From NCBI RefSeq assembly GCF_026168105.1, contig NZ_LBMW01000030.1, forward strand, positions 1 through 64,000: a stretch of 64,000 nucleotides of DNA, read 5' to 3'. Positions 8,306-16,820 of this stretch are shown here, piece by piece. How positions within the stretch are numbered: the stretch's first letter is position 1; every line of letters starts with the position of its first letter. Under the pieces are notes generated by a model that was not told where the DNA came from, ran no database searches, and saw only the letters and a list, made by a program, of their open reading frames with translations. The position numbers and the translations under genes are program-made. The DNA comes from Streptomyces hygroscopicus (lineage in GTDB: Bacteria > Actinomycetota > Actinomycetes > Streptomycetales > Streptomycetaceae).

Positions 8306-9316
8306 ATGGCCGCAACGGAGTCCGGCGATGATCTGTCCGCTGGCTTGATTAACGAGTGCCAGTCGGCAACGGAAATCCTGACCACCCTTTACGAGGGCAG
8401 CTATAATAGCGGCCATGTTTTTCGTGTTGGCCCAGGGACTTCCGTTACCGGGGACGTTACTGGAATTGTTGCGGATGCGCCGGGGGAAAGTGGAAGCGGA
8501 ATTAAAGCGACAGGCAGTGGCACTAAAGCTGGCATCGAGGCGTATGGGGGATATCAGAGTGGGAACGGTGTTTTCGCGAGAGGTGGTGAGGGCGCGTCGT
8601 CTGCGACCGTCAGCTTTGAGGTATCGACTGGCGGAAAAGGTGTCGAAGGGGAGGGTGGCGACGGCCAAAGCGAGGGCGGCGCAGGCGTCGTGGGAACAGG
8701 TGGCGCTGGCCTGAAAATCAACACTGACGCGCGCGGAGGAGCCGGCGTCGTGGCAACAGGCGGCGGGAGTGAGCACGGCACAGGAGGTCCCGGCGTTGTC
8801 GCCACCGGCGGCAATAACGCCCCAGGCGTGGTAGCAAGTGCCACAGGCGACGCTGCTGGTGTATCCGCGTTTGGCGGAGGAAACGAAGCCGGCATTGAGG
8901 CACATGGCGGGGACACGGGAGGTCCCGGCGTTGTCGCCACCGGCGGCAATAACGCCCCAGGCGTGGTAGCAAGTGCCACAGGCGAGGCTGCTGGTGTATC
9001 CGCGTTTGGCGGAGGAAACGAAGCCGGCATTGAGGCACATGGCGGAAATGCGGGAGGTCCCGGCGTACACGGAGTGGGCGACAAAGGCCGTGGAGGCCAG
9101 TTTAGTTCGAAAATCACGGCACAGATCAACCTAAATCCTGTACTCCTGAGTTTCGGCCAGACTCCCAGTGACCTACTGGGGACGGCAGAGGCGGGCGACC
9201 TTTTGGTGACGGGCCTCGAAGAGGTGGTAGGACATTCCAGAAGTGTTATCGCCAGTCTCTGGTTTTGTAAAAAAGGGGGAAAGGGTGCCGAAGCGCAGTG
9301 GGTGCAAATCGCTTGA
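8306..9316 (+). CDS. Glycine-rich repeat protein, probable extended beta-fibre with C-terminal cap
   Basis: A 336-residue protein with a strong GGAGGTG ribosome site six bases before ATG 8306. After about 60 non-repetitive residues, most of it is short Gly-Val/Ala repeats of the form GVxAxGG. These include two almost identical 45-residue units (GGPGVVATGGNNAPGVVASA...) and a third partial one. The last 80 residues (RGGQFSSKITAQINLNP... DLLVTGLEEV... IASLWFC... AQWVQIA) form a globular cap like that of other actinomycete GVxG-repeat proteins. Such repeats usually make beta-helical or fibre structures. I see no signal peptide or membrane anchor, so its location is open. No enzymatic motif is present. 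Confidence 0.7.
   Translation: MAATESGDDLSAGLINECQSATEILTTLYEGSYNSGHVFRVGPGTSVTGDVTGIVADAPGESGSGIKATGSGTKAGIEAYGGYQSGNGVFARGGEGASSATVSFEVSTGGKGVEGEGGDGQSEGGAGVVGTGGAGLKINTDARGGAGVVATGGGSEHGTGGPGVVATGGNNAPGVVASATGDAAGVSAFGGGNEAGIEAHGGDTGGPGVVATGGNNAPGVVASATGEAAGVSAFGGGNEAGIEAHGGNAGGPGVHGVGDKGRGGQFSSKITAQINLNPVLLSFGQTPSDLLGTAEAGDLLVTGLEEVVGHSRSVIASLWFCKKGGKGAEAQWVQIA
8783..9052 (+). repeat. Two tandem 135-bp coding repeats inside the glycine-rich gene
   Basis: Units 8783-8917 and 8918-9052 differ at only a few bases, and a third copy begins at 9053 and diverges after 12 bp. The period of 135 bp equals 45 codons, so copy-number change would keep the frame and lengthen the fibre. The near identity indicates recent duplication. 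Confidence 0.9.
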
Positions 9317-9684
9317 AGCGACGTCCGCACCAAGGACCTGTGCCACACGCAGGAGAAGTTCGCTGCTGGAGCCTCCGGTGAAGCTGTTGCCACCGCTGCC
9401 CGGCTGCAAGTTCAGCTGCCACCCTCGAGCACGCTCCGCCTCGGCCACGGACAAAGTGGCGCGAGCACCGCACCTCCGCAGGAGTCGGCGAAGATGACCG
9501 CCAGGCGGTGGAGACGAAGCTGCACACGGCCGTCTGCTCCGCGAAAGGTCACCCTGGCGGCTCCGAAGCAGGCCATCGTCACTGACTGGACTACTGCGCT
9601 CAGCCGGCTCGGTCTCACCTGACACGCGGATCCTCTTGCCCGGGCGGATCGCGCGGCTCGTGTGGCCAGTCGGGTCTTGGGTGG
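9317..9684. other. No gene recognised between the fibre protein and the TPR remnant
   Basis: A minus-strand frame reads GWQLNLQPGSGGNSFTGGSS then ELLLRVAQVLGADV, which looks protein-like. However, it continues into the antisense of the glycine-rich gene and has no defined start or stop of its own. It may be a piece of a lost regulator. Confidence 0.35.
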
Positions 9685-10525
9685 TCACGGCTCGCTGAAC
9701 GCCTGCAGCCGTGACAGGTATTCGCGGCGGGCGGTGATCAGGCTGTGCCACCGCCGGCGAGTGGCCTCTTCGCCGTCGAGCCACCGGGCGCCGGACCCCT
9801 GTGACAGGGGCAGGTCGGCCATGTAGTGGGTGATGTCGACGTAGTAGGCATGGTCCCCGTTCTGGGTATGTTCGCGCAGCCGGGAGAGGGTGGCGGCGAG
9901 TGCGTCGTGGTCGTCGAGGACGGCCTGGTGGAACGCAGCGGCGAGTTCGAGGGTGGGGGTCATGGAGGTGAGGGCGGCCATGTCGGGCTCGGTGCGCAGG
10001 GTGTGAATGCGGTGGTCGAGCGAGGGATTGCCGGCGTCGCGGATCAGGGCGGCGATGGCCGCGTTGATCGTGGTGGCGCGCAGGTCGAGGCCGGCCAGGA
10101 GCTGGTGGGTCAGGTCGATTTCGTCGTCTGCCTGGTGGGGGTCGTAGAAGGCGACGGCGAGGGCGCTCAGGGCTTGGTGGTGTGCCGCCTCACCGGATTT
10201 GGCGTGCTGTTCGGCTTCCGCGTGCCCGGCGAGGTAGGCGGCGGCCGCGCGTTCCGGTTCTCCCTGCAGCCACCACAAGTCGCCCAAGACGCGCTGATGG
10301 CGTCCTTCCCATCCCAGCCTCTGGGCGGCGGCGTGCGCTGTCGCCGGAGAGTTGGGCGGCTTGGGCGAGGCCGCGTGGGGCGGCGGGAGCCAGGTGACCG
10401 TTGCCGTCGGCGACCTGCTGGTATCCGCGGCGCGATTCCTGGCCGTCTCCGATGTCGCGGTAGGCCCTGACCCGGTAGTACAGGGCCATCTCATCGAGTT
10501 CGTTGCGGCCGACAGCGTCCCCCAA
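9685..10525 (-). pseudogene. TPR-like cytoplasmic protein, frameshifted and N-truncated (copy 2)
   Basis: The minus strand encodes YYRVRAYRDIGDGQESRRGY in one frame and, after a frameshift near 10340, GWEGRHQRVLGDLWWLQGEP then ERAAAAYLAGHAEAEQHAKS in a second. This second frame runs on to WLDGEEATRRRWHSLITARR and a stop at 9685. The helical, alanine-rich pairs with W/L/G/Y spacing are typical of tetratricopeptide repeats as found in actinomycete XRE or NB-ARC-associated proteins. An N-terminal regulator or ATPase domain would be expected and is absent. The central 298 bp are duplicated at 7645-7942. Confidence 0.55.
9831..10128. repeat. 298-bp direct repeat, copy 2
   Basis: Second copy of the repeat at 7645-7942, same orientation, offset 2186 bp. 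Here it lies inside the longer TPR-like remnant, suggesting that this is the source copy and copy 1 the derived one. Confidence 0.9.
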
Positions 10526-10750
10526 AACGCCGGTACTGGGTGGCGGCGCCGGGGACCGTGGCCCAGTCGGAGGGGCGCGGGTCAGTTGAGGTAGTCGGCG
10601 TGTTGAGTGAGATCACCAACCAATGACGAGGGGCTTCGCCATGTCACCCCGTCTGACCAGCCCATTTCACCCGGCCGGGACAGGATGAAAGAGGTTCAAC
10701 AAGTGGTCTATTTTCGGTCAAATCACGTCTGCTGACGAAGCGAGACTGAA

Positions 10751-10792
10751 CCGTCCTGCCAGGTTAGGCCGTTCACCTTTACAGCAGGACGG
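10751..10792. promoter_or_regulatory. Inverted repeat upstream of the 10837 gene
   Basis: CCGTCCTGC (10751-10759) is the exact complement of GCAGGACGG (10784-10792). The spacer contains TTCACC and TTTACA. A second small palindrome, CTGTA-C-TACAG, lies at 10801-10811 just before the ribosome site. Together they look like a promoter-operator region for the A/T-rich island, but no clear -10 could be fixed. Confidence 0.4.
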
Positions 10793-10836
10793 CACATCTC
10801 CTGTACTACAGTAAACGGTCAGACAATGGAGCTGAA

Positions 10837-11292
10837 ATGCCCAACAACGGAAGAATAACCGTCGATGATGTAACCGCTGCATTCGATGAAGTCCCTTTCA
10901 ATCAGACAATGTATAACGCCCTGGAAATCCTCGCGGCCAAATCAGAAGGATTTTCAGATTTCGAGATTATGGACGCGCTTCAGCTCGGCGCGCAAGGCAC
11001 GGCCCTTCAAGGTCAAGATATGAGCCTCCTGAGGGAAGATATGTTCAACGTGCCCTATGTTGAGGAGGCGTCAACGAGGCAAACCCGAGTCGGTCGCGTT
11101 GAGCAACTCTTTAAATTGCACGACATAGCCCGCGAATATCTCGACGAGACGCGCCAAGCCGAGCGGCTAGTGGCAGCAGCGCTCAGCCGAATTACGGGAA
11201 CTCCTTCTCGGACCCGGCAGGCCAGTGCAGGGACAGGCGCTCCGGCTGGGGCGTCGGCAGCTGAGAAAAGTCGACGGGGACCGTCTCGTTGA
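10837..11292 (+). CDS. Hypothetical protein, first gene of an A/T-richer island
   Basis: A 151-residue protein from ATG 10837 with GGAG nine bases upstream. The first 120 residues are mostly helical and acidic (TMYNALEILAAKSEGFSDFE, IAREYLDETRQAERL). The last 25 are Ala/Arg/Gly-rich and probably disordered. I recognise no family. Codon use is much less GC-biased at third positions than in neighbouring Streptomyces genes, indicating recent acquisition. The metallopeptidase gene follows 277 bp downstream on the same strand; this one could be its chaperone or partner, but nothing in the sequence proves it. Confidence 0.55.
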   Translation: MPNNGRITVDDVTAAFDEVPFNQTMYNALEILAAKSEGFSDFEIMDALQLGAQGTALQGQDMSLLREDMFNVPYVEEASTRQTRVGRVEQLFKLHDIAREYLDETRQAERLVAAALSRITGTPSRTRQASAGTGAPAGASAAEKSRRGPSR

Positions 11293-11569
11293 CCAACGAG
11301 AGACTGAAAGCCGTCGGGTCGGTGACGGGCTCATTCCTTCAGGCAGTCGGGGTCCGGCATCGGTGCCCCGGCTGACCTGCAGCGTCCCGTCCCTACGAGC
11401 AATTCCACCACGACCGGAGCGTGGAACCCCGCGCCCACCCGATGCGAGAGCCTGCCCACCACCGGCCGAACCAACCGAAACGGCTCACCACTTGAACCGA
11501 CGAGCCGTCACGAAAGATCGAAGCCAGAATACTTCGAGAATGTCGATACTATTTGACCGGAGCGACCCC

Positions 11570-12706
11570 ATGCTAACGCCAGAGCAAGTCGTACTGTTCG
11601 AAACTATAAATCCAAACCTCGCACCGTATGCGATACGGAAATCCCCAAAGCGACTAAATCTTGGGCATCCGATATCTCAGGCATATCTACGTAGTCGAAG
11701 CCAGGACGGCACCCTGAAGCAAGCAAAAGAAATTGGGATAGAGCAAGCCGATGCTCTATTTTCGGAACACATGCAAAACATTCAACGGAAAGCGGGAGTG
11801 TTTGGCAGAGAAGGAGAAGCAAATTCCTACACCGCGGAATCGCGTGCGAAATTTCCCGAAATTCGGTCGTTCCTTGGGCAGGCCGACAAGAATAGCTCTT
11901 ATGATACCAATTCAGACCCTCGGATTGCCGTCACAATATCGATAAACACCGACACGGCTCAATTAGTGGTGTTTGCCGACCCTGCCGAGCTGGATGATAT
12001 AAGGGATCGGCGAATCGCACAGATTATTCACGCGGTATCCCGTGTGCACGACGCAGGCTTCACACTTCCTTCGCCGTTGCAGTTCTACCTTCCTAAATAC
12101 ACTAGACGCATCCACCTCCCCAGCTTGAAGGTGGATGGCGCATGGAATTCACTCGCGGAATTTTACGCCCCGAACAGGATCATGCTTTCTCCAGAGCTTC
12201 TAAGCACCTCGCCGCCGACGAGTGCACCTAATTCGGTCGCATTGAAACTCGGTAACGCATCTGCAGCAATAGTGCACGAGATGGGGCATTGCCTGCACTT
12301 TATGCAGGCTCCAGAGTCCTTCGGCGACTTATTTCACACCAAACTCGCTCCACAGTATGAGCGGACCGCCAATAACGTCAGCGAATATGGTTCGAGAAAT
12401 CCACACGAGTTCGTTGCCGAAATGTTCACCAATGCAACATTTAATGGTGCAAGTACTCAGGATCAGTGGAATTTATATCGAGCGCTCGGCGGGCCTTTGC
12501 CAGCTCGCCCGGCGTCTACGCCCACAACGGGTCGGGCGCTTCCCGAAAAATTCAACCGGTCTGTCATTGCTGACCAAGATGCATTGGCTGCTGCGGCGAT
12601 GATGCAGCCTTTTGCTGGAAACCCTCAATATGTCGTCACACCCTCATCGTCAAGCCGGAGTCAGCGGAACTCTGTAGTAGAGCGCACTAATTTACCCGGG
12701 AGATAA
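11570..12706 (+). CDS. HExxH zinc metallopeptidase of toxin-like architecture
   Basis: A 378-residue protein from ATG 11570, chosen because GGAG lies seven bases upstream; ATG 11540 and earlier starts have none. Residues 234-241 read IVHEMGHC, giving zinc ligands His236 and His240 and catalytic Glu237. About 40 residues later SEYGSRNPHEFVAEMF supplies a Glu (280 or 284) as the likely third ligand, as in gluzincin domains of lethal-factor-like and other effector toxins. Residues 1-90 are a helical N-terminal domain with no signal peptide or transmembrane segment, and the C terminus is Ser-rich and disordered. Codon use is A/T-rich for the window. It could be an injected or released effector, or a processing protease; the substrate is unknown. 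Confidence 0.7.
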   Translation: MLTPEQVVLFETINPNLAPYAIRKSPKRLNLGHPISQAYLRSRSQDGTLKQAKEIGIEQADALFSEHMQNIQRKAGVFGREGEANSYTAESRAKFPEIRSFLGQADKNSSYDTNSDPRIAVTISINTDTAQLVVFADPAELDDIRDRRIAQIIHAVSRVHDAGFTLPSPLQFYLPKYTRRIHLPSLKVDGAWNSLAEFYAPNRIMLSPELLSTSPPTSAPNSVALKLGNASAAIVHEMGHCLHFMQAPESFGDLFHTKLAPQYERTANNVSEYGSRNPHEFVAEMFTNATFNGASTQDQWNLYRALGGPLPARPASTPTTGRALPEKFNRSVIADQDALAAAAMMQPFAGNPQYVVTPSSSSRSQRNSVVERTNLPGR

Positions 12707-13222
12707 GGTCGGTCGCGCATAGTCTCAATTTTTCGCAACAGGCCGTTGGACTGTGGATGCGGTTTGTATCAGCTGGTGGGCTGGTGGCAGGAATATGATG
12801 ATGCTGTCGCATCGGGTGGGCGCCGGGAACGGCTCCGGCGGGGTTCGGCTGTCTCGTAGGCGTGGGCTGTTGGTGCCGGTCAGCCTCCGCGCAGGGAAGG
12901 ACATTCAGCCACTGAATCGCTGCGAGTGGCGTATCTCAGGTCGTGCAAGCTGGCGTGGAGGGGCCGGGCCGAACATCGATCCTGTCGTCAGCACGGCACC
13001 CACCAGCTGAACGCCGCAACAAGTGCGGCGCCTTGCGCCGTGGGAACGGCCATGCCCTCAGAGGAGGCTCGCCTGGATGAACTTATGGCACAGGAAAACC
13101 GTAGTGACGGTTGGGCCTACCCAAAAAGCAGCCGCAACACGAATGCAAAACAGATGCAAGAATAGAAGCGGTTGAACTCACTGGAGATAGCGACCGAACA
13201 CGTCAAGAAATGGAGGAAGTCA
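12707..13222. other. Intergenic 0.5 kb, no gene recognised
   Basis: The only open frames are short, overlap each other and lack ribosome sites. Composition changes from GC-rich (12750-12900) back to A/T-richer near 13100, where the leader of the next gene begins with a GGAGGA ribosome site at 13212. Confidence 0.5.
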
Positions 13223-15127
13223 ATGGGATCAGCCATCGAGGCAGAATTCCCCAATATACTGCAACTGGCTTCCGACGGGGAGCCGCTGGATCTCCGCGGA
13301 GAATTACTTGCAGAAATTCTCCCTCGCGTGCCAGGTGGCCTCCACGTTCAACTGGTAGCCGAAAACGAAGACGTCTTCATCGGTCGCACTGGTCGCCGAT
13401 TTCAGAGCGAAGATTCGGCTCGAAGAGCGGGGGAAGAGATAATCGAGGTCGAGGAGGTTGTAATCCCTGAGGTAATTGTCGGCATATGTGCGGATGCCCC
13501 ATACGAAAGCTATCCGAACTCCGCCGCCGATCTTCATTGGGCGTTCGCCGGCCTTGAATCAACTATGCGCGCCGTGCCAGGCATTCCTGGCAGTACGACT
13601 TCTGTACCTCTAGGGGATCTTCTGCCATCCCGGAATGGCTGGTCGTTGACGGAGCTCGGGCGAACTGCCTCGATAGGCCCGCCCCCAATCGGAGCTGCAC
13701 GTACTGGAACCCATAGCATTCACTACAACATTGGGGTCCCGCTTTCCGCCGGCTATGATCTATTTCAGTATTTGAATTCTCAGACCAGGAGGCATACGGA
13801 TAATCAAGGTCAGTTGAATGATGCACGGAAGAACCTTAAATCAGCTCTGAATTTCGCCGACAATGTCGCCGCCAGGTTCGCTCATCAAAAATATTTCGGG
13901 AGGAGCGCCCCGTCGTCTATTGCGCTCTACGCAGCACGCTATGCGCAGATTCCGGATCGCACAGTTCAAGAGGTACGCGGGGCGGCAGCCGTGCTCTACT
14001 CACTCGGCGCGGCAGCCGCCCACGCATCAACCTCAACCTATCCGGGTAATGTCAAGGATCACGCATTGGCGCTCGTACGGCATAATCCTAACTCGCTTCT
14101 TGGGCAGTTGGCCCCAGATGCTCGTCAATGGCTGACGGAAAACGCCCGGAGCATCATTGGAGAGTTCGATTCCAGTTATTCCCGTGACCACCCCGCTCAA
14201 GTTTTAGATTACAACAGTATCAGGGGTCATATGGGGATAACGGCAGACCGCCCAAGCGCTGTCCGCCTTGCCATTAATGAGGAACGCACGGTCGGCGACC
14301 TTGTCTGCAGTGGGCTGGTGGAAAACTACCAGAGGCCGACCGCTCTGACGGACATGTTCACTTCTACAGTAGTGCCAGTCGATAACAACGGGCGCATTCC
14401 GCTCACAGTCTTCGAGGCGAGATTCTATAAGGAAAGGAATGTTTCGGCTCAAGACTTCCAGGCCAATCACTCGGCGCTGTCGAACCTGGCCGCTGCGGCA
14501 CAGAACAAGGCAGCTGCGCTAATGAATCCGAATGATCAGGTACGTAAAGCAATTTACGAAGACAACCGTTCTCTTGCTCGTCTCTTGGCTCTCCAGCCAC
14601 CTGTTCCCGCTCAGTCGTCATCCCCCGCGCATACCGATGGGACAGTGCACTCGCACACATCGTCCACGCCTCAACACCGGTCGTCCACGCCTCAACATCG
14701 GAGAGGCCGCACCATGGGGGGGCTGAGGTGGCACCTATGGTTTGTGCAAGCTGGTGCGCGGGACGGGGAACCCGCGGGCGGCCGACGTCGGGTGCGGGCC
14801 TGGACATCTGACGGCCATGCTGCACGACCTGGGGCTGGACGCCTTCGGGCTCGACCTCTCCCCGGCTATGGTCGACCACGCCCGGCGGGCCCATCCGGCG
14901 CTGCGGTTCGACGAGGCGCGGATGGAGGCCCTGCCGATCGAGGACTGCGCGCTCGGCGGCGTGCTGGCCCACTACTCGGTGATCCATACCCCGCCCGGGG
15001 AATTGCCCGCGCTGCTCGCCGAGCAGGTACGTGTCCTGGCACCAGGCGGCCTGCTCCTGGTCTCGTTCTTCGCGACCGACGGATCGGAGCCGGTCCGCTT
15101 CGACCACAAGGTGACGCCCGCCTATAG
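13223..15127 (+). CDS. Large unknown protein of the A/T-richer island, probably 3'-truncated
   Basis: Starts at ATG 13223, five bases after GGAGGA; an upstream TTG at 13172 has no such site. About 500 native residues follow: an acidic N-terminal domain, a segment IHYNIGVPLSAGYDLFQYLN near residue 175, a helical region with many Asn and Ala, and a proline/serine/histidine tail. From about 14720 the composition switches to high GC, and the frame overlaps a methyltransferase fragment read in another frame until the stop at 15127. The true C terminus was therefore probably lost by recombination. No catalytic motif or family is recognised. It shares codon use and orientation with the metallopeptidase gene upstream, so the two may have arrived together. 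Confidence 0.5.
   Translation: MGSAIEAEFPNILQLASDGEPLDLRGELLAEILPRVPGGLHVQLVAENEDVFIGRTGRRFQSEDSARRAGEEIIEVEEVVIPEVIVGICADAPYESYPNSAADLHWAFAGLESTMRAVPGIPGSTTSVPLGDLLPSRNGWSLTELGRTASIGPPPIGAARTGTHSIHYNIGVPLSAGYDLFQYLNSQTRRHTDNQGQLNDARKNLKSALNFADNVAARFAHQKYFGRSAPSSIALYAARYAQIPDRTVQEVRGAAAVLYSLGAAAAHASTSTYPGNVKDHALALVRHNPNSLLGQLAPDARQWLTENARSIIGEFDSSYSRDHPAQVLDYNSIRGHMGITADRPSAVRLAINEERTVGDLVCSGLVENYQRPTALTDMFTSTVVPVDNNGRIPLTVFEARFYKERNVSAQDFQANHSALSNLAAAAQNKAAALMNPNDQVRKAIYEDNRSLARLLALQPPVPAQSSSPAHTDGTVHSHTSSTPQHRSSTPQHRRGRTMGGLRWHLWFVQAGARDGEPAGGRRRVRAWTSDGHAARPGAGRLRARPLPGYGRPRPAGPSGAAVRRGADGGPADRGLRARRRAGPLLGDPYPARGIARAARRAGTCPGTRRPAPGLVLRDRRIGAGPLRPQGDARL
14661..14702. repeat. Two tandem 21-bp units
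   Basis: CGTCCACGCCTCAACACCGG plus one base is repeated once with a single change. In the frame of the upstream gene it encodes two SSTPQHR-type heptads. It lies exactly where the composition changes, so it may mark the recombination point. Confidence 0.7.
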
Positions 15128-15225
15128 CTGGCCGGTGGACCGGTTCGCCGAGTTGCTGGCCGGGGCCGGGCTCGTCACTTTCGCCCGGCTGCTCCACGAC
15201 CCGGCCTCCAGCCAGCCCTCCGGCC
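14726..15225 (+). pseudogene. Class I SAM-dependent methyltransferase fragment
   Basis: After a TGA at 14722 the frame reads ADVGCGPGHLTAMLHDLGLD (motif I with the SAM-binding glycines), then GLDLSPAMVDHARR (motif II), ALPIEDCALGGVLAHYSVIH and VRVLAPGGLLLVSFF (post-motif strands). Both ends are missing: no start codon precedes motif I by the usual 35-45 residues, and the C terminus runs into the antisense of an AraC fragment. It is a UbiE/Methyltransf_11-type remnant that cannot be functional as it stands. Confidence 0.65.
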
Positions 15226-15390
15226 TCGCGGTCACCGCTGCGAGCGGAGCGCTGCGGTACTGCGTCGGCGAGATGCCGGTGATCCGTTTGAACGCGGTGC
15301 CGAACGCGGTCTCCGACGAATAGCCCCATTCGGCGGCCACCGACGCCACGGTCCGCTCGCCGTGGCGCGGCTCTCGTCCGGCGGCCAGTA
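15206..15390 (-). pseudogene. AraC-family regulator, C-terminal HTH fragment
   Basis: The minus strand reads VASVAAEWGYSSETAFGTAF followed by KRITGISPTQYR, the hallmark second helix-turn-helix and conserved GxSPxxYR end of AraC/XylS regulators. The preceding first HTH and the sensor domain are absent; upstream the sequence is intron-maturase debris in another frame. Confidence 0.65.
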
Positions 15391-15408
15391 TCCGCCGGCG
15401 CTGTGCAG

Positions 15409-15702
15409 CGGGCCCATGCGATACACGTCCTGGGCAAGAAGGTAGTACTGGACAAACCCGCGATACTCCGACCCGTACTTCGCGACGATGGTGAAATCCT
15501 CGTCGTGAAGTAACACGCCCCGCATCGCCGGCTTCCCCCGCTCCGTATGGCGGGCGCACCGCTTGCGGACAGCGCCCCGGGGCACGAACAGGCCGATCTT
15601 CCCGTTGACCATCCGGCGGTCCCGGGTGATCTTCGTGTCGGCGCGCTGGGTCCTGATCTCATGGCCGAGGAACCGCGCCGCTTGCCCAGCGTGCGTCGGG
15701 CA
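15409..15702 (-). pseudogene. Group II intron reverse transcriptase/maturase fragment
   Basis: The minus strand reads ARFLGHEIRTQRADTKITRD, then NGKIGLFVPRGAVRKRC, GKPAMRGVLLHDEDFTIVAK and EYRGFVQYYLLAQDV. This is the junction of the thumb and domain X regions of actinomycete group II intron maturases. The polymerase palm and the C-terminal DNA-binding or endonuclease part are missing. The piece sits between an IS110 transposase fragment and an AraC fragment, consistent with an intron that inserted in a transposon and was later dismembered. Confidence 0.7.
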
Positions 15703-15779
15703 TTGCACTCCACCCCCGCCACGTCCCGCAAGGGCGCGCGGGCCACGGCGGCGATCTCACCGGCGAGGTGTGGCTGACG

Positions 15780-15896
15780 GGCCAGGCCGGCGCACCCGGC
15801 AAGGCGGTCCGCGCTGCTGAAGTCCGTCAGGTCGCGTCCAGTGGCCGCGACGATGTCGACCCCGAGCCTGGGCCCCATGCCGGGCAGGCTCAGGAA
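15780..15896 (-). pseudogene. IS110-family transposase fragment
   Basis: FLSLPGMGPRLGVDIVAATG then FSSADRLAGCAGLA matches the conserved C-terminal Transposase_20 domain of IS110/IS116/IS902 transposases. Only about 40 residues remain; the DEDD catalytic N-terminal half is not in the window. Confidence 0.65.
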
Positions 15897-15927
15897 GGTC
15901 CACTGTGCCGCCTGCGCCCACACGGCG

Positions 15928-15958
15928 CAGATCAGGGATCTAGCAGATCAGGGATCTA
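15928..15958. repeat. Two tandem copies of a 15-bp sequence (period 16)
   Basis: CAGATCAGGGATCTA occurs at 15928-15942 and 15944-15958 separated by one base. It lies between the coiled-coil gene and the IS110 fragment and may be a leftover junction or target duplication. Confidence 0.8.
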
Positions 15959-15984
15959 CCTGCCAAATCGCCGGCCAAGACCCC

Positions 15985-16368
15985 TCAGCGAGCGCGCCTG
16001 TTTGCGCGCGAGGTGGTGGGCCTTCGAGCCACCGGGTCGATCCGGGCCCGAGTGGCGGACCGACTCGGGGCGCTGATCGGCTGAACCAGCCGCGAGAGCT
16101 CCTGCAGGCTGTATTCCAGCCGCGCCATATCCTGTCTCAGGCTTTCCAGCAACACCACTATCTGGAACTGCTCCCCGCGCAAACACTCTTGCTGCTCCCG
16201 AGACATCGGCATCTGTGAGGCCTCCTGCTGCTGCAACTGTTGCCACGCATCCTCGAGCGCCTGTTCCCGCAGCAATAGCTGCTGCCGCAGCTCTTCAGCC
16301 TTCCGCAACTGCACCAACACCTGATCCACGTCACTGGCGGTCTCAGGGACCTTCTGGAAATCTTCCAT
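15985..16368 (-). CDS. Predicted coiled-coil protein, unrecognised
   Basis: From ATG 16368 (127 residues) the sequence is dominated by a long amphipathic helix: VLVQLRKAEELRQQLLLREQ, ALEDAWQQLQQQ, then LLESLRQDMARLEYSLQELS, with heptad-spaced Leu. The last 25 residues are Arg/Ala-rich and may be read-through into foreign sequence. The ribosome site is weak (GAAGG close to the ATG), and a longer N terminus in the same frame up to 16560 cannot be excluded. No family or neighbour gives a role. It is protein-like in composition, but its reality is uncertain. Confidence 0.4.
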   Translation of the reverse strand: MEDFQKVPETASDVDQVLVQLRKAEELRQQLLLREQALEDAWQQLQQQEASQMPMSREQQECLRGEQFQIVVLLESLRQDMARLEYSLQELSRLVQPISAPSRSATRARIDPVARRPTTSRANRRAR

Positions 16369-16820
16369 ACCTTCATCTACGGCCCGGCGAACAAAAAGGT
16401 TGACAGTCAGCCCCTGCCCTGCACGAGCTACACCGACGCGAGGGGCCGAAGATGCACCACCTTGCACTGCCGGGCGGCGAGTTGATGGCCGCCGAACCCT
16501 GAGGGCGACGGCCACGTGGTAACGGGCAGGAGCCCCAACCGGCGGGGCAATGGGCACCATGGTTTCCAGATCACGGCAAGGCGGGGTCTTGGGGGGCGCC
16601 GCGGGGCGGGGGCGCCCAGCGGCAGGCGCCGCTACCGACGCAGCCGGCGGCTCGCGCGGTGGTAGGCCATCGAAGAGGACACGGGCGCAGTCTGAAGCCG
16701 GACCCGCTTACAAGGAGCCTTGTGCCGGAAGACCGTGATGCCTCCAGCCGACACAGACACGGTGTCGTACGACGTGTACGCCTCACCCGGCCCGGATCGG
16801 CATGTCACAGCGCACGCAGA
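16369..16820. other. No gene recognised
   Basis: About 450 bp with only overlapping, compositionally implausible frames. This is the boundary between the mobile-DNA region and an ordered regulatory gene cluster. Confidence 0.4.

Noticed and set aside
8306..9316. Collagen-like Gly-X-Y protein
   Set aside because: Gly spacing is irregular and rich in GG and GV pairs, not strict triplets, so a beta-fibre is more likely than a collagen helix.
14403..15923. A 506-codon minus-strand frame as one gene
   Set aside because: Only its first 45 codons match IS110. The rest is out-of-frame maturase, AraC and methyltransferase antisense, so it is an accidental fusion of debris.
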